NCBI GenBank assembly: GCA_903923395.1
Contig: CAIXXM010000111.1
Coordinates: 38,524 to 102,523, forward strand
DNA length: 64,000 bases
Direction of reading: 5' to 3'
Source: an uncultured Acidobacteriia bacterium
GTDB lineage: Bacteria > Acidobacteriota > Terriglobia > Bryobacterales > Bryobacteraceae
Part shown: in pieces, positions 17,285 through 25,348 of the stretch
Layout: every line of letters begins with the position of its first letter
Position numbering within the stretch: the first letter of the stretch is position 1
Translations under genes and position numbers: made by a program
Notes under the pieces: model-generated
What the model was told of the DNA's origin: nothing
Seen by the model: only the letters and a program-made list of their open reading frames with translations
Database searches by the model: none

Positions 17285-18639
17285 GCTTCTTCCGCGATCA
17301 CTTTCGCTTTCGCTTCACCCTTGGCAAACAACAGGCGGAGTTCAGTTCCTTCGGGCGCTGACTCCGCCTCTTTTATTACGCGTCCGTTGGGTCCCAGAAC
17401 GATGGAATAGCCGCGCTGGAGCACGATCTTCGGATCCATCTGCGTCAGTTTGGTTTGCTGTGTATCCAGGCGCTGCCGCTTGCGTTGCACCGCCGACCGG
17501 ATCAATGTTTCCAGCCGGTAGATCGAGGAAACCATCCGCTCGCGGTCGCGGCCCAGGCGGGGACGGAGATCGTAATACCGCAGCTTCTCTTCAAGCATCC
17601 GGCGGCGGCGTTCGAGGGAGGAGAAACGGTTCCGCATCGCGGCGCGCATGCGTTCATCCAGATCATCGAGCCGCTGCGTACGCCGGGAAAATCCCCGCTG
17701 CAGCAGGCTCAACGCACGGTTGATGGTCTGCTCTTCCAGTTGCCGGCCGAGGCGGGCAATACGGTAGCGGACAGACTGCGTCATCCGCTGTTCTGCATAA
17801 GTGATCTTGTCGAGAAGTTCCTGGCGCGAGACGATGATCATCTCCGCGGCGGCAGAAGGCGTGGGCGCGCGAAGATCTGCCACGAAATCCGCGATGGTGA
17901 AGTCGGTTTCGTGACCGATTGCCGAGATCGTGGGAATTGGACAATCCGCAATGGCGCGGGCAACGGCCTCTTCATTGAAGGTCCAGAGATCTTCGAGGGA
18001 GCCTCCACCGCGCGCAATCACCAGCACCTCTGCCCAGCCCGACGTGGCGAAGTAATCCAAACCGCGGCAGATGTCTTCGATGGACCCCAGGCCTTGAACG
18101 CGGGCAGGGAACAGGCGCACATGCACGCCGGGGAAGCGGCGCGACAGAACCTGTAGAAAGTCCTGAATCACCGCGCCGGAGGGTGACGTAATGATGCCGA
18201 TCCGCATAGGGTACTTCGGCAACGGCTTCTTGAATTCGGGGTCGAAGAGGCCTTCCGAAAGAAGCTTCTTCTTCAACTCTTCAAAGGCCAGCTGCAAAGC
18301 ACCTTCACCGCGCGGTTCAATGGTTTCCACCACGAACTGGTATTCACTGCGGCCTTCGTAGATATCAACACGCCCGCGGATGACGGCCTGCATCCCGTCT
18401 TTCGGTTTGAATTTCAGCCGCCAGTAGGAGAGCTTCCAGCAAACGCATTTGATCTGCGCGTCGGCGTCTTTCAGCACGAAATAACAATGCCCGCTGGGAA
18501 CCAGTTTGACGGCCGAGATTTCTCCGGCGACCCAAATGTTGGAGAATTGCCGGTCCAGCGCGGAACGGATGCCATCACTCAGCTCGCGCAGCGTGAAGAT
18601 GCGGCGTTCATTGACGAAATTGAGGGCGAATTGTTCCAT
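17281..18639 (-). CDS. xseA: Exodeoxyribonuclease VII large subunit
   Basis: This is the catalytic subunit of exonuclease VII, which degrades single-stranded DNA in the cytoplasm. The 452 residues show the N-terminal OB fold (about 5-105, with LSDGIRSALDRQFSNIWVAG) and the catalytic domain (PMRIGIITSPSGAVIQD, VIARGGGSLEDLWTFNEE, AIGHETDFTIADFVADLRAPTPSAAAE). The Arg-rich coiled-coil tail and the closing QRGYSIV segment are also present. The small subunit gene xseB is not adjacent. The ATG at 18639 overlaps the TAA of modA by one base, so it is likely translated by coupling from the modA transcript. Confidence 0.95.
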   Translation of the reverse strand: MEQFALNFVNERRIFTLRELSDGIRSALDRQFSNIWVAGEISAVKLVPSGHCYFVLKDADAQIKCVCWKLSYWRLKFKPKDGMQAVIRGRVDIYEGRSEYQFVVETIEPRGEGALQLAFEELKKKLLSEGLFDPEFKKPLPKYPMRIGIITSPSGAVIQDFLQVLSRRFPGVHVRLFPARVQGLGSIEDICRGLDYFATSGWAEVLVIARGGGSLEDLWTFNEEAVARAIADCPIPTISAIGHETDFTIADFVADLRAPTPSAAAEMIIVSRQELLDKITYAEQRMTQSVRYRIARLGRQLEEQTINRALSLLQRGFSRRTQRLDDLDERMRAAMRNRFSSLERRRRMLEEKLRYYDLRPRLGRDRERMVSSIYRLETLIRSAVQRKRQRLDTQQTKLTQMDPKIVLQRGYSIVLGPNGRVIKEAESAPEGTELRLLFAKGEAKAKVIAEEA

Positions 18640-19397
18640 TACTGGCGGGTGTAACCATATTTCTTGAACTTGGTGCGTGCTTCCAGACTGTCGAGAAAGC
18701 TGGCGTAGAGTTCCGCAGCGTCTTTGTCCTTCGCCGACTTCAGGACGCAAAGGGTCTGATCAATGGGCTTGTAGAGTTTGGAATCAATGGTGAAGTATTT
18801 GCCCTGCGCCTGATCCACCAAAGAGAGCGAGGTGAAGGCAGCATCCACGTTGCCTGTTTGTGCGTACTGCATCACCGCGGCGATGCTGCCCGCGTACTTG
18901 GTGTGGCTCTCCATCTGCGACCAGATGCCGGCGGCCTGCATGGCTTCGATGGCGGCACGTCCGTAGGGGGCAAGTTCGGGTTTCGCGACGGCAATTTCCG
19001 CTGGCTTGGGCTTTGCAAGGTCGGCGAGAGTGTGTAGGTCCGTGCGCGTGGGGACGAAGACCACCAGTTGGCCGCGCGCGTAGACCTGCTTGCTCTTGGG
19101 GTCGGCGAGCCCTTTCTGGATGAGTTCATCGACGTGTTCGGTATCGGCCGAGAGGAGAACGTCAAACGGCGCACCGGCTTCAATCTGCTGCGTGAGTTGT
19201 GCGGTGGAGCCATAGCTGGCAACTACATGAACCTGGGTATTGCTCTCGAAGCCACCATCGAGATCATCGAGCACTTTCGCGAGGTTGGATGCCGCCGCGA
19301 CCCGGATCTCACGCCGGTCCGCGATGGATTTTTCTACTCTGCGGATACAGCCGGTGGAAAGCAGGGCAACGCAGCAAAGCAGGGGGACGAAGCGCAT
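18639..19397 (-). CDS. modA: Molybdate-binding lipoprotein of an ABC transporter
   Basis: This is a 252-residue periplasmic binding protein. The lipobox LSTGC ends at Cys 17, so it is lipid-anchored. Family landmarks are VAAASNLAKVLDDL near the start, SYGSTAQLTQQIEAGAPFD, the VLLSADTEHVDEL segment and KYAGSIAAVMQYAQTGNVDAAF. It should deliver molybdate or tungstate to a ModB permease. No modB, modC or molybdenum-cofactor gene is adjacent. Instead it sits between a GNAT acetyltransferase and xseA and overlaps the latter, so its transporter must be elsewhere or missing. Confidence 0.9.
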   Translation of the reverse strand: MRFVPLLCCVALLSTGCIRRVEKSIADRREIRVAAASNLAKVLDDLDGGFESNTQVHVVASYGSTAQLTQQIEAGAPFDVLLSADTEHVDELIQKGLADPKSKQVYARGQLVVFVPTRTDLHTLADLAKPKPAEIAVAKPELAPYGRAAIEAMQAAGIWSQMESHTKYAGSIAAVMQYAQTGNVDAAFTSLSLVDQAQGKYFTIDSKLYKPIDQTLCVLKSAKDKDAAELYASFLDSLEARTKFKKYGYTRQ

Positions 19398-19437
19398 ATC
19401 TTCAGTCTATCCACTGCGGCAAATCGAGCCCGGCGCG

Positions 19438-19941
19438 TTACAACTGAAAGGCGCTGGAGTAACGAACGCTGCCCCGCACCCCCGCAAGAGCACCCTCCAC
19501 CAATTCGAGCGCCATGAATGCCTCCGGCGGGAAAGGGCTGTGCAAATCCGCAGTTTTTTCCGCTGAAAACCCGAAGCGTGGATAGTACTCCTTGTGTCCG
19601 AGCACGATCACAATACGGCCGGCACTATCGCGGAGCCTGGCCAATCCGCAACGAACCAACTCGCTGCCAACCCGTTGACGCTGATGCTCCGGCAGAACGG
19701 CCATAGGCGCTAACGAAATTGCAGCCACTGATTCCGCAGCGGTCTCAATGCTCATGCGGCTGAACAGGATATGACCAATCACTTGTCCCTCCAGTTCCGC
19801 TACAAGGGAGAGAACGATGTCTCCGCCGTCCCGCAATCTGTCGATGAGATCTGCTTCACCGGCGCGGCCGAAGGCTGCTTCATTCACTTGGCGAATCCAC
19901 GGAACATCTGCCGGTTGTTCCTCCCTGATCTGCAAGCTCAT
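19438..19941 (-). CDS. GNAT-family N-acetyltransferase
   Basis: This cytoplasmic acyltransferase of about 167 residues has the GNAT fold. Core features are IREEQPADVPWIRQVNEAAF at the N-terminus, the beta4 strand AISLAPMAVLPEHQRQRVGSEL with the acetyl-CoA loop QRQRVG, and the later VLGHKEYYPRFGF of YhbS-like members. The ATG at 19941 starts at MSLQIREEQ, and an ATG 15 bases further upstream is also possible. Its 5' end overlaps the 3' end of the ECF42 gene by about 60 bases, so the two are cotranscribed. The acceptor substrate is unknown. Confidence 0.87.
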   Translation of the reverse strand: MSLQIREEQPADVPWIRQVNEAAFGRAGEADLIDRLRDGGDIVLSLVAELEGQVIGHILFSRMSIETAAESVAAISLAPMAVLPEHQRQRVGSELVRCGLARLRDSAGRIVIVLGHKEYYPRFGFSAEKTADLHSPFPPEAFMALELVEGALAGVRGSVRYSSAFQL

Positions 19942-21133
19942 GTGCCATTGTCCCATCGAATCTTTTCTGAAGAAACGCCAGTTCCTTCTCGTTTGTTGTC
20001 AGCGCGATTGCTTTTTGATACTCCTGCACCGCCTCACCATGCCTGCCGAGTCGCTGGAGCAAGTCCGCCCGCACCGCAGGCAACAGGTGATAACCGGGAA
20101 TATCCAATTCCTGTATCCATTCCAGCCCTGCTGCCGGGCCTTGCGCCATCGCCACCGCCACCGCCCGGTTCAACGTCACCACAGGAGACGGATACATACG
20201 CTCCAGCGCTCCATACAACGCCGCAATCTGCGCCCAGTCCGTTTCAGCGGCAGTTCCGGCAGCAGCGTGCAATGCCGCGATGGCCGCTTCGATGGCGTAG
20301 CGCTCACGACCGCCGCCTCGTCGAAGAACGTCTTCCAGAATCCGGGTTCCCTCACTGATCTGGCTTCGATCCCACAAACTGCGATCTTGCTCTTCCAGCA
20401 GGACAATCTCTCCTGCGGCATCGGTTCTCGCCAGACGCCTGGAATCCTGCAGCAGAAGCATGGCCAGCAAAGCACGCGCACTGAGTGCCTCCGGCAACAG
20501 AGTCGCCACCAGCCGTGCCAGCCGGATCGCCTCTTCACACAGCGGACTCCGCACCAGTTCCGCACCGAAAGTCGCAGCATAGCCTTCGGTAAAGATCAGG
20601 TAGATCGTCGTCAACACGGCATCGAGACGTTCCCGCAGTTGCCCCTTCGCTGGCACGACGTAGGGAATGCCCGCATCACGAATCTTCCGTTTCGCACGCA
20701 CAATCCGTTGCGCCATGGTGGCGGGCGGGACCAGGAAACAGCGTGCTATTTCCTCTGTCGTCAAACCGCAGAGCGTGCGAAGCGTCAATGGAACCTGCGC
20801 TTCCACAGCCAGCGCGGGATGGCAACACGTGAAGATTAGACGGAGACGGTCATCCTCCCACATTTCGATTTCATCCTGATGCGCGGAAAGGTCGTGGTCC
20901 CGGAGCATCTCAAATCGCGCATTCCGCCGGAGGATGTCAATCGCCTTGAAGCGCGCCGTGGAAATGATCCACGCTGCCGGATTCGTTGGCGTTCCTTTCA
21001 CCGGCCATTGCTCCACGGCAATGGAAAACGCCTCCTGCAGGGCTTCTTCCGCGAGGTCGAAATCCCGCAGGAGGCGGATCAGCGTCGCCAGAATCGCGGC
21101 GCGGTGTTCCCGATAGACAACTTCTGGCGTCAC
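19880..21133 (-). CDS. ECF42-type RNA polymerase sigma factor with C-terminal TPR-like extension
   Basis: This 417-residue sigma factor carries regions sigma2 (about 10-80, DFDLAEEALQEAF and PAAWIISTARFKAIDILRR) and sigma4 (about 110-165, LTLRTLCGLTTEEIARCFLVPPATMAQRIVRAKRKI). A long helical extension (about 170-405) of the DUF6596/TPR kind, which defines group ECF42, follows. It has no anti-sigma factor beside it. Group ECF42 is known for partner DGPF/YCII proteins, and one is encoded 5 bases upstream. A matching promoter lies just upstream of that gene, pointing to autoregulation. The end (after KRF, residue about 390) is poorly conserved and overlaps the GNAT start. Confidence 0.93.
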   Translation of the reverse strand: MTPEVVYREHRAAILATLIRLLRDFDLAEEALQEAFSIAVEQWPVKGTPTNPAAWIISTARFKAIDILRRNARFEMLRDHDLSAHQDEIEMWEDDRLRLIFTCCHPALAVEAQVPLTLRTLCGLTTEEIARCFLVPPATMAQRIVRAKRKIRDAGIPYVVPAKGQLRERLDAVLTTIYLIFTEGYAATFGAELVRSPLCEEAIRLARLVATLLPEALSARALLAMLLLQDSRRLARTDAAGEIVLLEEQDRSLWDRSQISEGTRILEDVLRRGGGRERYAIEAAIAALHAAAGTAAETDWAQIAALYGALERMYPSPVVTLNRAVAVAMAQGPAAGLEWIQELDIPGYHLLPAVRADLLQRLGRHGEAVQEYQKAIALTTNEKELAFLQKRFDGTMAHELADQGGTTGRCSVDSPSE

Positions 21134-21138
21134 TGTTT

Positions 21139-21486
21139 TCAGAACTTCATCAGAGGGCGTACTTCAATGGAACCCATCCGTGCCCCGGGAATGCGCGCGG
21201 CGATGCTGATGGCTTCATCCAAGTCCGCCGCCTCCACAATGTAGAAGCCGCCGATTTGTTCCCGTGTCTCGGCAAACGGCCCGTCTGTGGCGATTGTCTT
21301 CCCCTCGCGGACCTTCACCGTCGTAGCGGTAGACGTCGGCAACAGCGGCGACCCCGTCTTGTAATGGCCACTCTCCCGGATCTCCGTGGTGAACTTCCAG
21401 TAGTCGGCGTACATTGCCTTCTTCGCAGCTTCGTCCATGGCCGCTTCCTCGGCTTCCGGTGTACAGATCATGAGCATGTATTGCAT
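21139..21486 (-). CDS. YCII-related DGPF-domain protein
   Basis: This is a 115-residue cytoplasmic protein of the YCII superfamily with the signature DGPFAETREQIGGFYI at about residues 69-84 and the start MQYMLMICTPEAEEAA. The ATG at 21486 has AAGGAG 9 bases upstream. The family is the standard neighbour and target of ECF42 sigma factors. Its biochemical role is unknown, although some YCII relatives are dehydrohalogenase- or isomerase-like. It leads the operon that continues with the sigma factor after 5 bases. Confidence 0.93.
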   Translation of the reverse strand: MQYMLMICTPEAEEAAMDEAAKKAMYADYWKFTTEIRESGHYKTGSPLLPTSTATTVKVREGKTIATDGPFAETREQIGGFYIVEAADLDEAISIAARIPGARMGSIEVRPLMKF

Positions 21487-21509
21487 GGTTTGTTGCTCCT
21501 TTCACTGGA

Positions 21510-21538
21510 TAGTCGAATGGGGCGGGAAAAATTCGACA
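21510..21538 (-). promoter_or_regulatory. Putative ECF42-dependent promoter
   Basis: On the minus strand TGTCGA (21538-21533) is followed after 17 bases by CGACTA (21515-21510). It lies 24 bases upstream of the DGPF start codon. The same bases contain a perfect 7-base inverted repeat, GTCGAAT/ATTCGAC (21512-21518 and 21531-21537). From memory, ECF42 targets carry TGTCGA at -35 and a CGA-type -10, which this fits closely. Confidence 0.7.
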
Positions 21539-21553
21539 GTCCCGGGGAAAATA

Positions 21554-22471
21554 TTATGCTGTGACTTGCACCGGGCGGGTCAGGTCCTGTCCGGGGAACG
21601 TGCGGTCGAGCAACTTGGCGAGTTGCGCTGTGGTTCCGGCATCGATATTGCCGCCCGGGTGCCGGACCCGTCCACTGTCGATCAGCCCCCGCCGGCGCAG
21701 GATTTCTTTGCGTACCGCCAGGCCTGGCTGCTGCTCAAACACCATCAGGGGCAGATAGCGGGTGTAAAGCGCGTAGGCCGTATCAAAGTCCTGTGACTTG
21801 GCTGCATTCACCATGGCGAGCAGCACCTCTGGGAAAGCGAATCCGGTGTTGAAGCCATCGGAACCGCGCTCCAGATCGAAATGGCCGTAAAGTCCGCCCA
21901 AGCCGGTGAGAACAGTGACCGGGCGCTCCATGGATTTCTTGAGCAGGGCGATTTTTCCGGGGCTCGGCACGGCCTCTGCCTTCACCGTGATGACGGAAGG
22001 GATCTCGCGGATGATTCGCAGAATCAAGGCGGCACTCATCTGGACTTCCGTGGACGCCGGGTGGTCCTGCAACACCACCGGCACACCGGCCCCTTCTGCC
22101 ACGCGCCGGTAATACTCGAAAACGGTATCGTCATTCGCGACGGGTTGCTTCGAAGGCGCGATCATGACGGCGGCAGCCCCCAGCGCAGCGGCTTCTTTCG
22201 AAAGGGCCACGGTGGCGGCAGTGCCGGTATGGCTACAGCCCACAATCACCGGCAGCTGACCCGCCGCGGCAACGGCTGTTTCGATGAGTTCGGCGCGCTC
22301 AGCATCCGTCAGTCGGTTCGATTCTCCCAGCACACCGAGCAGAGTCACACCGCTCACGCCCAAGCCGGCAAAGAAGCGGATCATCCGGTCCAGAGAAGGC
22401 AGGTCGAGGCTTTCGTCGTCAAGAAACGGGGTGGCGAGAATGGGGATAACGCCCGAGAGCTGTAGAGACAT
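21554..22471 (-). CDS. DapA/NAL-superfamily aldolase or lyase, not canonical DapA
   Basis: This 305-residue TIM-barrel protein belongs to the dihydrodipicolinate synthase/N-acetylneuraminate lyase superfamily. Visible landmarks are GVIPILATPF, the substrate loop LLGVLGESNRLTDAER and the Schiff-base lysine in SVITVKAEAVPSPGK. At the position of the catalytic tyrosine (usually in a YN.P segment) it has LQDHPAST, so it probably does not make dihydrodipicolinate. The loop GVLGE replaces the usual GTTGE. It is likely an aldolase or dehydratase for a sugar acid. It lies 20 bases downstream of the glutamine cyclotransferase gene in the same minus-strand run. Confidence 0.85.
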   Translation of the reverse strand: MSLQLSGVIPILATPFLDDESLDLPSLDRMIRFFAGLGVSGVTLLGVLGESNRLTDAERAELIETAVAAAGQLPVIVGCSHTGTAATVALSKEAAALGAAAVMIAPSKQPVANDDTVFEYYRRVAEGAGVPVVLQDHPASTEVQMSAALILRIIREIPSVITVKAEAVPSPGKIALLKKSMERPVTVLTGLGGLYGHFDLERGSDGFNTGFAFPEVLLAMVNAAKSQDFDTAYALYTRYLPLMVFEQQPGLAVRKEILRRRGLIDSGRVRHPGGNIDAGTTAQLAKLLDRTFPGQDLTRPVQVTA

Positions 22472-22491
22472 ATCGGCTACCAGAATAGCCG

Positions 22492-23235
22492 CTACTTCTT
22501 TCTCACGAGCTTGATCTCATACAGCTTCGGCCAGAGTTTGCCTGTCACGAAAAGGCGGTCCGCGGCGGCGTCATAGGCGATGCCATTGAGTACATCGTGA
22601 GAGCCGCCGTCTTTCAAGATGCCGGTGAGATCGATCCAGCCGAGCACTTTGCCATCCACCGGGGAAATCCTCGCGATGCGGTCCGTCTGCCAAACGTTGG
22701 CGTAGATCTCACCCTTCACCCATTCCAGTTCATTCAGTTCCGCGATGGGCTGGCTGCCATCGTGAACCTTGATGCGGCGGATTTCTTTGAGGGTGGCGGG
22801 ATCCCAGACGCGGATTTCCGGCGTGCCATCGCTCATGTAGATCTGCTTGCCGTCGTTGGTCAGGCCCCAGCCTTCGCCGGGATACTGGAAGGTCCGCTTG
22901 AGTTCGAATTTGTCCTGCGAATAGATGAAGCCCTGCTGCGCCTGCCAGGTCAATTGAAAGATCTCGCCTTTGAAAACGGTGATGCCTTCGCCGAAGAAGC
23001 GCTGGGGCAGGGAACCGGTCTTCTGGATTGGCACGCCCGTCTTGAGCGTGACTTGCCGCAGGGTCGACTTCCCGTTCAGGCCGGTGCTTTCATAAAGCAC
23101 GCCATTGCGGTATTCCAGGCCTTGTGTGAAGGATTCGGGGTCATGCGGGAAGGTGTTCACCACCTGGTAGGTGTAAACCGGTGTTTGCGCGGATAAGAAC
23201 CCGGCGGCGCAAAGTGCGAGGGCAAGAAGACGCAT
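22492..23235 (-). CDS. Secreted glutaminyl-peptide cyclotransferase (plant-type beta-propeller)
   Basis: This 247-residue exported protein matches the glutamine cyclotransferase family found in plants and bacteria, which converts N-terminal Gln to pyroglutamate. Residues 1-16 are a signal peptide (MRLLALALCAAGFLSAQ). Diagnostic segments include NTFPHDPESFTQGLEYRNG, LYESTGLNG, LTWQAQQGFIY, GEGWGLTNDGKQIYMSDGT, LNELEWVKGEIYANVWQTD and VLNGIAYD near the end. Length and order are those of a complete single-domain five-bladed propeller. It follows the acyltransferase gene by 5 bases and precedes the DapA-like gene. Confidence 0.9.
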   Translation of the reverse strand: MRLLALALCAAGFLSAQTPVYTYQVVNTFPHDPESFTQGLEYRNGVLYESTGLNGKSTLRQVTLKTGVPIQKTGSLPQRFFGEGITVFKGEIFQLTWQAQQGFIYSQDKFELKRTFQYPGEGWGLTNDGKQIYMSDGTPEIRVWDPATLKEIRRIKVHDGSQPIAELNELEWVKGEIYANVWQTDRIARISPVDGKVLGWIDLTGILKDGGSHDVLNGIAYDAAADRLFVTGKLWPKLYEIKLVRKK

Positions 23236-23240
23236 CCTGC

Positions 23241-23840
23241 TTATGATACTGATGCCGGATGCCGCAGGTTTCGGCGGCGCACAAAAACAGCCGGATTTCC
23301 GCCGTGGATCTCAAACGGCGGAACATTGCGGTTGGCAACGCTGCCTGCCGCAAGCACCGCGCCTTCGCCCACCGTCACCCCGGGGCAGACAACCGCACGG
23401 ACCGCTACCCAGCAGCCATCCTGCAATGCAACCGGCTGCACGAACAGCCGCATATGCGGGTCAGAATAGTCATGGTTTCCAGTGCAAAGGTAGACATCAT
23501 TCGAGACCACCACGTTCGCACCGATCCGGACGGCAGCCAGATTGTCGATCTTGACGTTCGCGCCAATCCAGGTGTTATCCCCGATTTCGAGTTTCCACGG
23601 GAACTTCACGTCGAGCCCCGCCTTGCGCATCACGACCTCTCTACCAATCCTGGCACCAAAGGCGCGCAATAGCAGAACACGCAGGCGCGACGAGACGATC
23701 CAGCGGCTTTGGATCAGGGGAGAACCGAATAGATACCAGAGAATTTCCAGCCAGGCCGGGCGGCCTCGGACCAGTTCGCTTGCGTCCGATTTCGACAAAT
23801 CGACGCGCGGTGGCAAAGATGCCAGTTGCGGCGGTGCCAT
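23241..23840 (-). CDS. WcaF-like hexapeptide-repeat acyltransferase
   Basis: This 199-residue acetyltransferase has a left-handed beta-helix of hexapeptide repeats (IGDNTWIGANVKIDNLAAVRIGANVVVSNDVYLCTG across about 85-122). The catalytic His is in CTGNHDYSDP, and the VCPGVTVGEGAVLAAGSV core is followed by the closing IHGGNPA loop. This layout matches WcaF/NodL-type O-acetyltransferases of exopolysaccharide synthesis. No glycosyltransferase cluster is present here, so the sugar acceptor is unknown. It lies between the ankyrin gene (30 bases) and the cyclotransferase gene (5 bases). Confidence 0.88.
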   Translation of the reverse strand: MAPPQLASLPPRVDLSKSDASELVRGRPAWLEILWYLFGSPLIQSRWIVSSRLRVLLLRAFGARIGREVVMRKAGLDVKFPWKLEIGDNTWIGANVKIDNLAAVRIGANVVVSNDVYLCTGNHDYSDPHMRLFVQPVALQDGCWVAVRAVVCPGVTVGEGAVLAAGSVANRNVPPFEIHGGNPAVFVRRRNLRHPASVS

Positions 23841-23870
23841 CCGGTTTTAGAGTAGCAGGAATTCGACGCG

Positions 23871-24698
23871 TTACTCTTGCGCGCCCAGGGAGCGCAGGCA
23901 GTGGGCGATCGCTTCCTGATTTGTTCCGCCGCCGTAGATGGCCCAGCCGAGCGGTGTCCCCTTCCAGATCGTATCGCGGAAATCCAGTCGGGCCCCGCGT
24001 GCGACCAACAACCGGATCACTGCTTCGTGCCCGCCGAGTGCGGCCTGGTGCAGCGGCGTGGAGTGCGCGTGATTCCCCGGCAGATTGAAGCGGTTCGGAT
24101 CTTCGCCCGCATCCAGCAACAGTTCGAGAATCGCTGTCCGTCCATGTTGTGCGGCCAGAGACAGCGCCCTGTGGCGGGCTTCCGCATTCGCCGCAGGGAG
24201 CAACCGGGTGGCTTCTTCCAGCAGGCCGAGTCCGGCGGCGATGGGCAGATCGACTGCCGCACCGCGCCGGTGGAGAACCTGTGCGGCCTCCAACATGCCA
24301 AAGGCCAAAGCGGTGCAGAGCGGGCGCGCACCGATGCCGTCGACTGCGGCACCGAAATCCAATAGCAGTTCCACCAGCGGAACCTGCAAGCCAGCCTTCG
24401 CCGGGGGCGTACTCGAAACCATCATGTTCAACGTGGTGTTCGGTACACCATACATCACGGCGAGCGCATCGGGCTCGGCTCCGGCTTCCAGCAAGGTCCT
24501 GGCGATCTCCACAATGTTTGATGGGGTTTTCTGCAAATCTTGTTCCACACCATTGGCTGCGGTGTAATGCAGCAGCGTTGCTCCGTTGTCTTCCGAACGG
24601 GCCTGGATGAGTTCGGGGTGATCTCGCAGCAGAGTCCGCAACCGTGGCAGGTGCCCTTGGACGATGGCATCGGCTGCGGCGTGGAAGGCAGTGCACAC
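23871..24698 (-). CDS. Ankyrin-repeat protein coupled to lepB
   Basis: This 275-residue protein is built of about six ankyrin repeats, including GATLLHYTAANG, LLEAGAEPDALA, ELLLDFGAAVDGIGARPL, AAQHGRTAILELLLDAGEDP and TPLHQAALGGHEAVIRLLV. No signal peptide or catalytic domain is visible. The repeats usually mediate protein contacts. The GTG start at 24698 lies 3 bases after the lepB stop and has no clear ribosome site of its own, so it is probably translated by coupling. A link to secretion is only suggested by that position. Confidence 0.87.
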   Translation of the reverse strand: MCTAFHAAADAIVQGHLPRLRTLLRDHPELIQARSEDNGATLLHYTAANGVEQDLQKTPSNIVEIARTLLEAGAEPDALAVMYGVPNTTLNMMVSSTPPAKAGLQVPLVELLLDFGAAVDGIGARPLCTALAFGMLEAAQVLHRRGAAVDLPIAAGLGLLEEATRLLPAANAEARHRALSLAAQHGRTAILELLLDAGEDPNRFNLPGNHAHSTPLHQAALGGHEAVIRLLVARGARLDFRDTIWKGTPLGWAIYGGGTNQEAIAHCLRSLGAQE

Positions 24699-24701
24699 CG
24701 G

Positions 24702-25265
24702 TTAGTGAACCCGGCCCATTTTGTCGAAGGGCCAGTACACAAACACAGCTTTGCCGTAGATATACTTGCGGTCCACCGTGCCCCACATGCGGCTGTCATT
24801 GGAGGAACTGCGGTGGTCGCCCATGACGAAGTAATGGTCCAGCGTGACTACGGTTTTCCGGGTGGACATCCGGTCGCGGTATTCCTCGGGCACATAGGGC
24901 TCTTTGAGTTCTTCGCCGTTGACGAAGACCCGGCCTTCCTGCACCTGCACATAATCGGCAGGCAGACCGATGACGCGCTTGATGTACTTCTTCGTGGTGT
25001 CATACGGATACTCGAAAACGACGAGATCGCCGCGCTCGATATTGCCGATGCCGAGTTTATAGGTGTACTTGTTGATGAATATGCGGTCGTTATCCGTGAG
25101 CCCCGGCATCATGCTGGTGCCTTCCACGCGCACCGGCTGGTATACGAAGATGATCACGAATACGGCGAGGATGACGGACAGCGCAACATCCCGCAGCAGG
25201 GGGAGTTTGAAATCACCGCCCGCGGGTGTCTGTTCCGGTACTGGATTCTCTGCGTCCACTGGCAC
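24702..25265 (-). CDS. lepB: Signal peptidase I
   Basis: This 187-residue inner-membrane serine protease removes signal peptides of Sec and Tat substrates. One membrane helix (about 24-42) is followed by box B VEGTSMMPGL with nucleophile Ser 51, box D KKYIKRVIGLPAD with general base Lys 96, and box E MGDHRSSSNDSRMWG. The length is typical for single-helix bacterial forms. The GTG at 25265 is the start. It is the first gene of the minus-strand run and diverges from the M13 peptidase across an 83-base gap holding a perfect inverted repeat. Confidence 0.95.
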   Translation of the reverse strand: MPVDAENPVPEQTPAGGDFKLPLLRDVALSVILAVFVIIFVYQPVRVEGTSMMPGLTDNDRIFINKYTYKLGIGNIERGDLVVFEYPYDTTKKYIKRVIGLPADYVQVQEGRVFVNGEELKEPYVPEEYRDRMSTRKTVVTLDHYFVMGDHRSSSNDSRMWGTVDRKYIYGKAVFVYWPFDKMGRVH

Positions 25266-25295
25266 TTCAGTCTACCAATGAAAAATACGTATGAG

Positions 25296-25316
25296 CGGGG
25301 GAAAGGTTATCCCCCG
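25296..25316. promoter_or_regulatory. Perfect 7-base inverted repeat between lepB and the M13 peptidase gene
   Basis: CGGGGGA (25296-25302) and TCCCCCG (25310-25316) are exact complements around a 7-base loop. The site is 31 bases from the lepB GTG and 33 bases from the peptidase ATG. It could be an operator acting on both genes or a leader hairpin. A TTGACA at 25327-25332 has no matching -10. Confidence 0.4.
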
Positions 25317-25348
25317 ATTTTCCGATTTGACATGACAAAATAGAGCAT

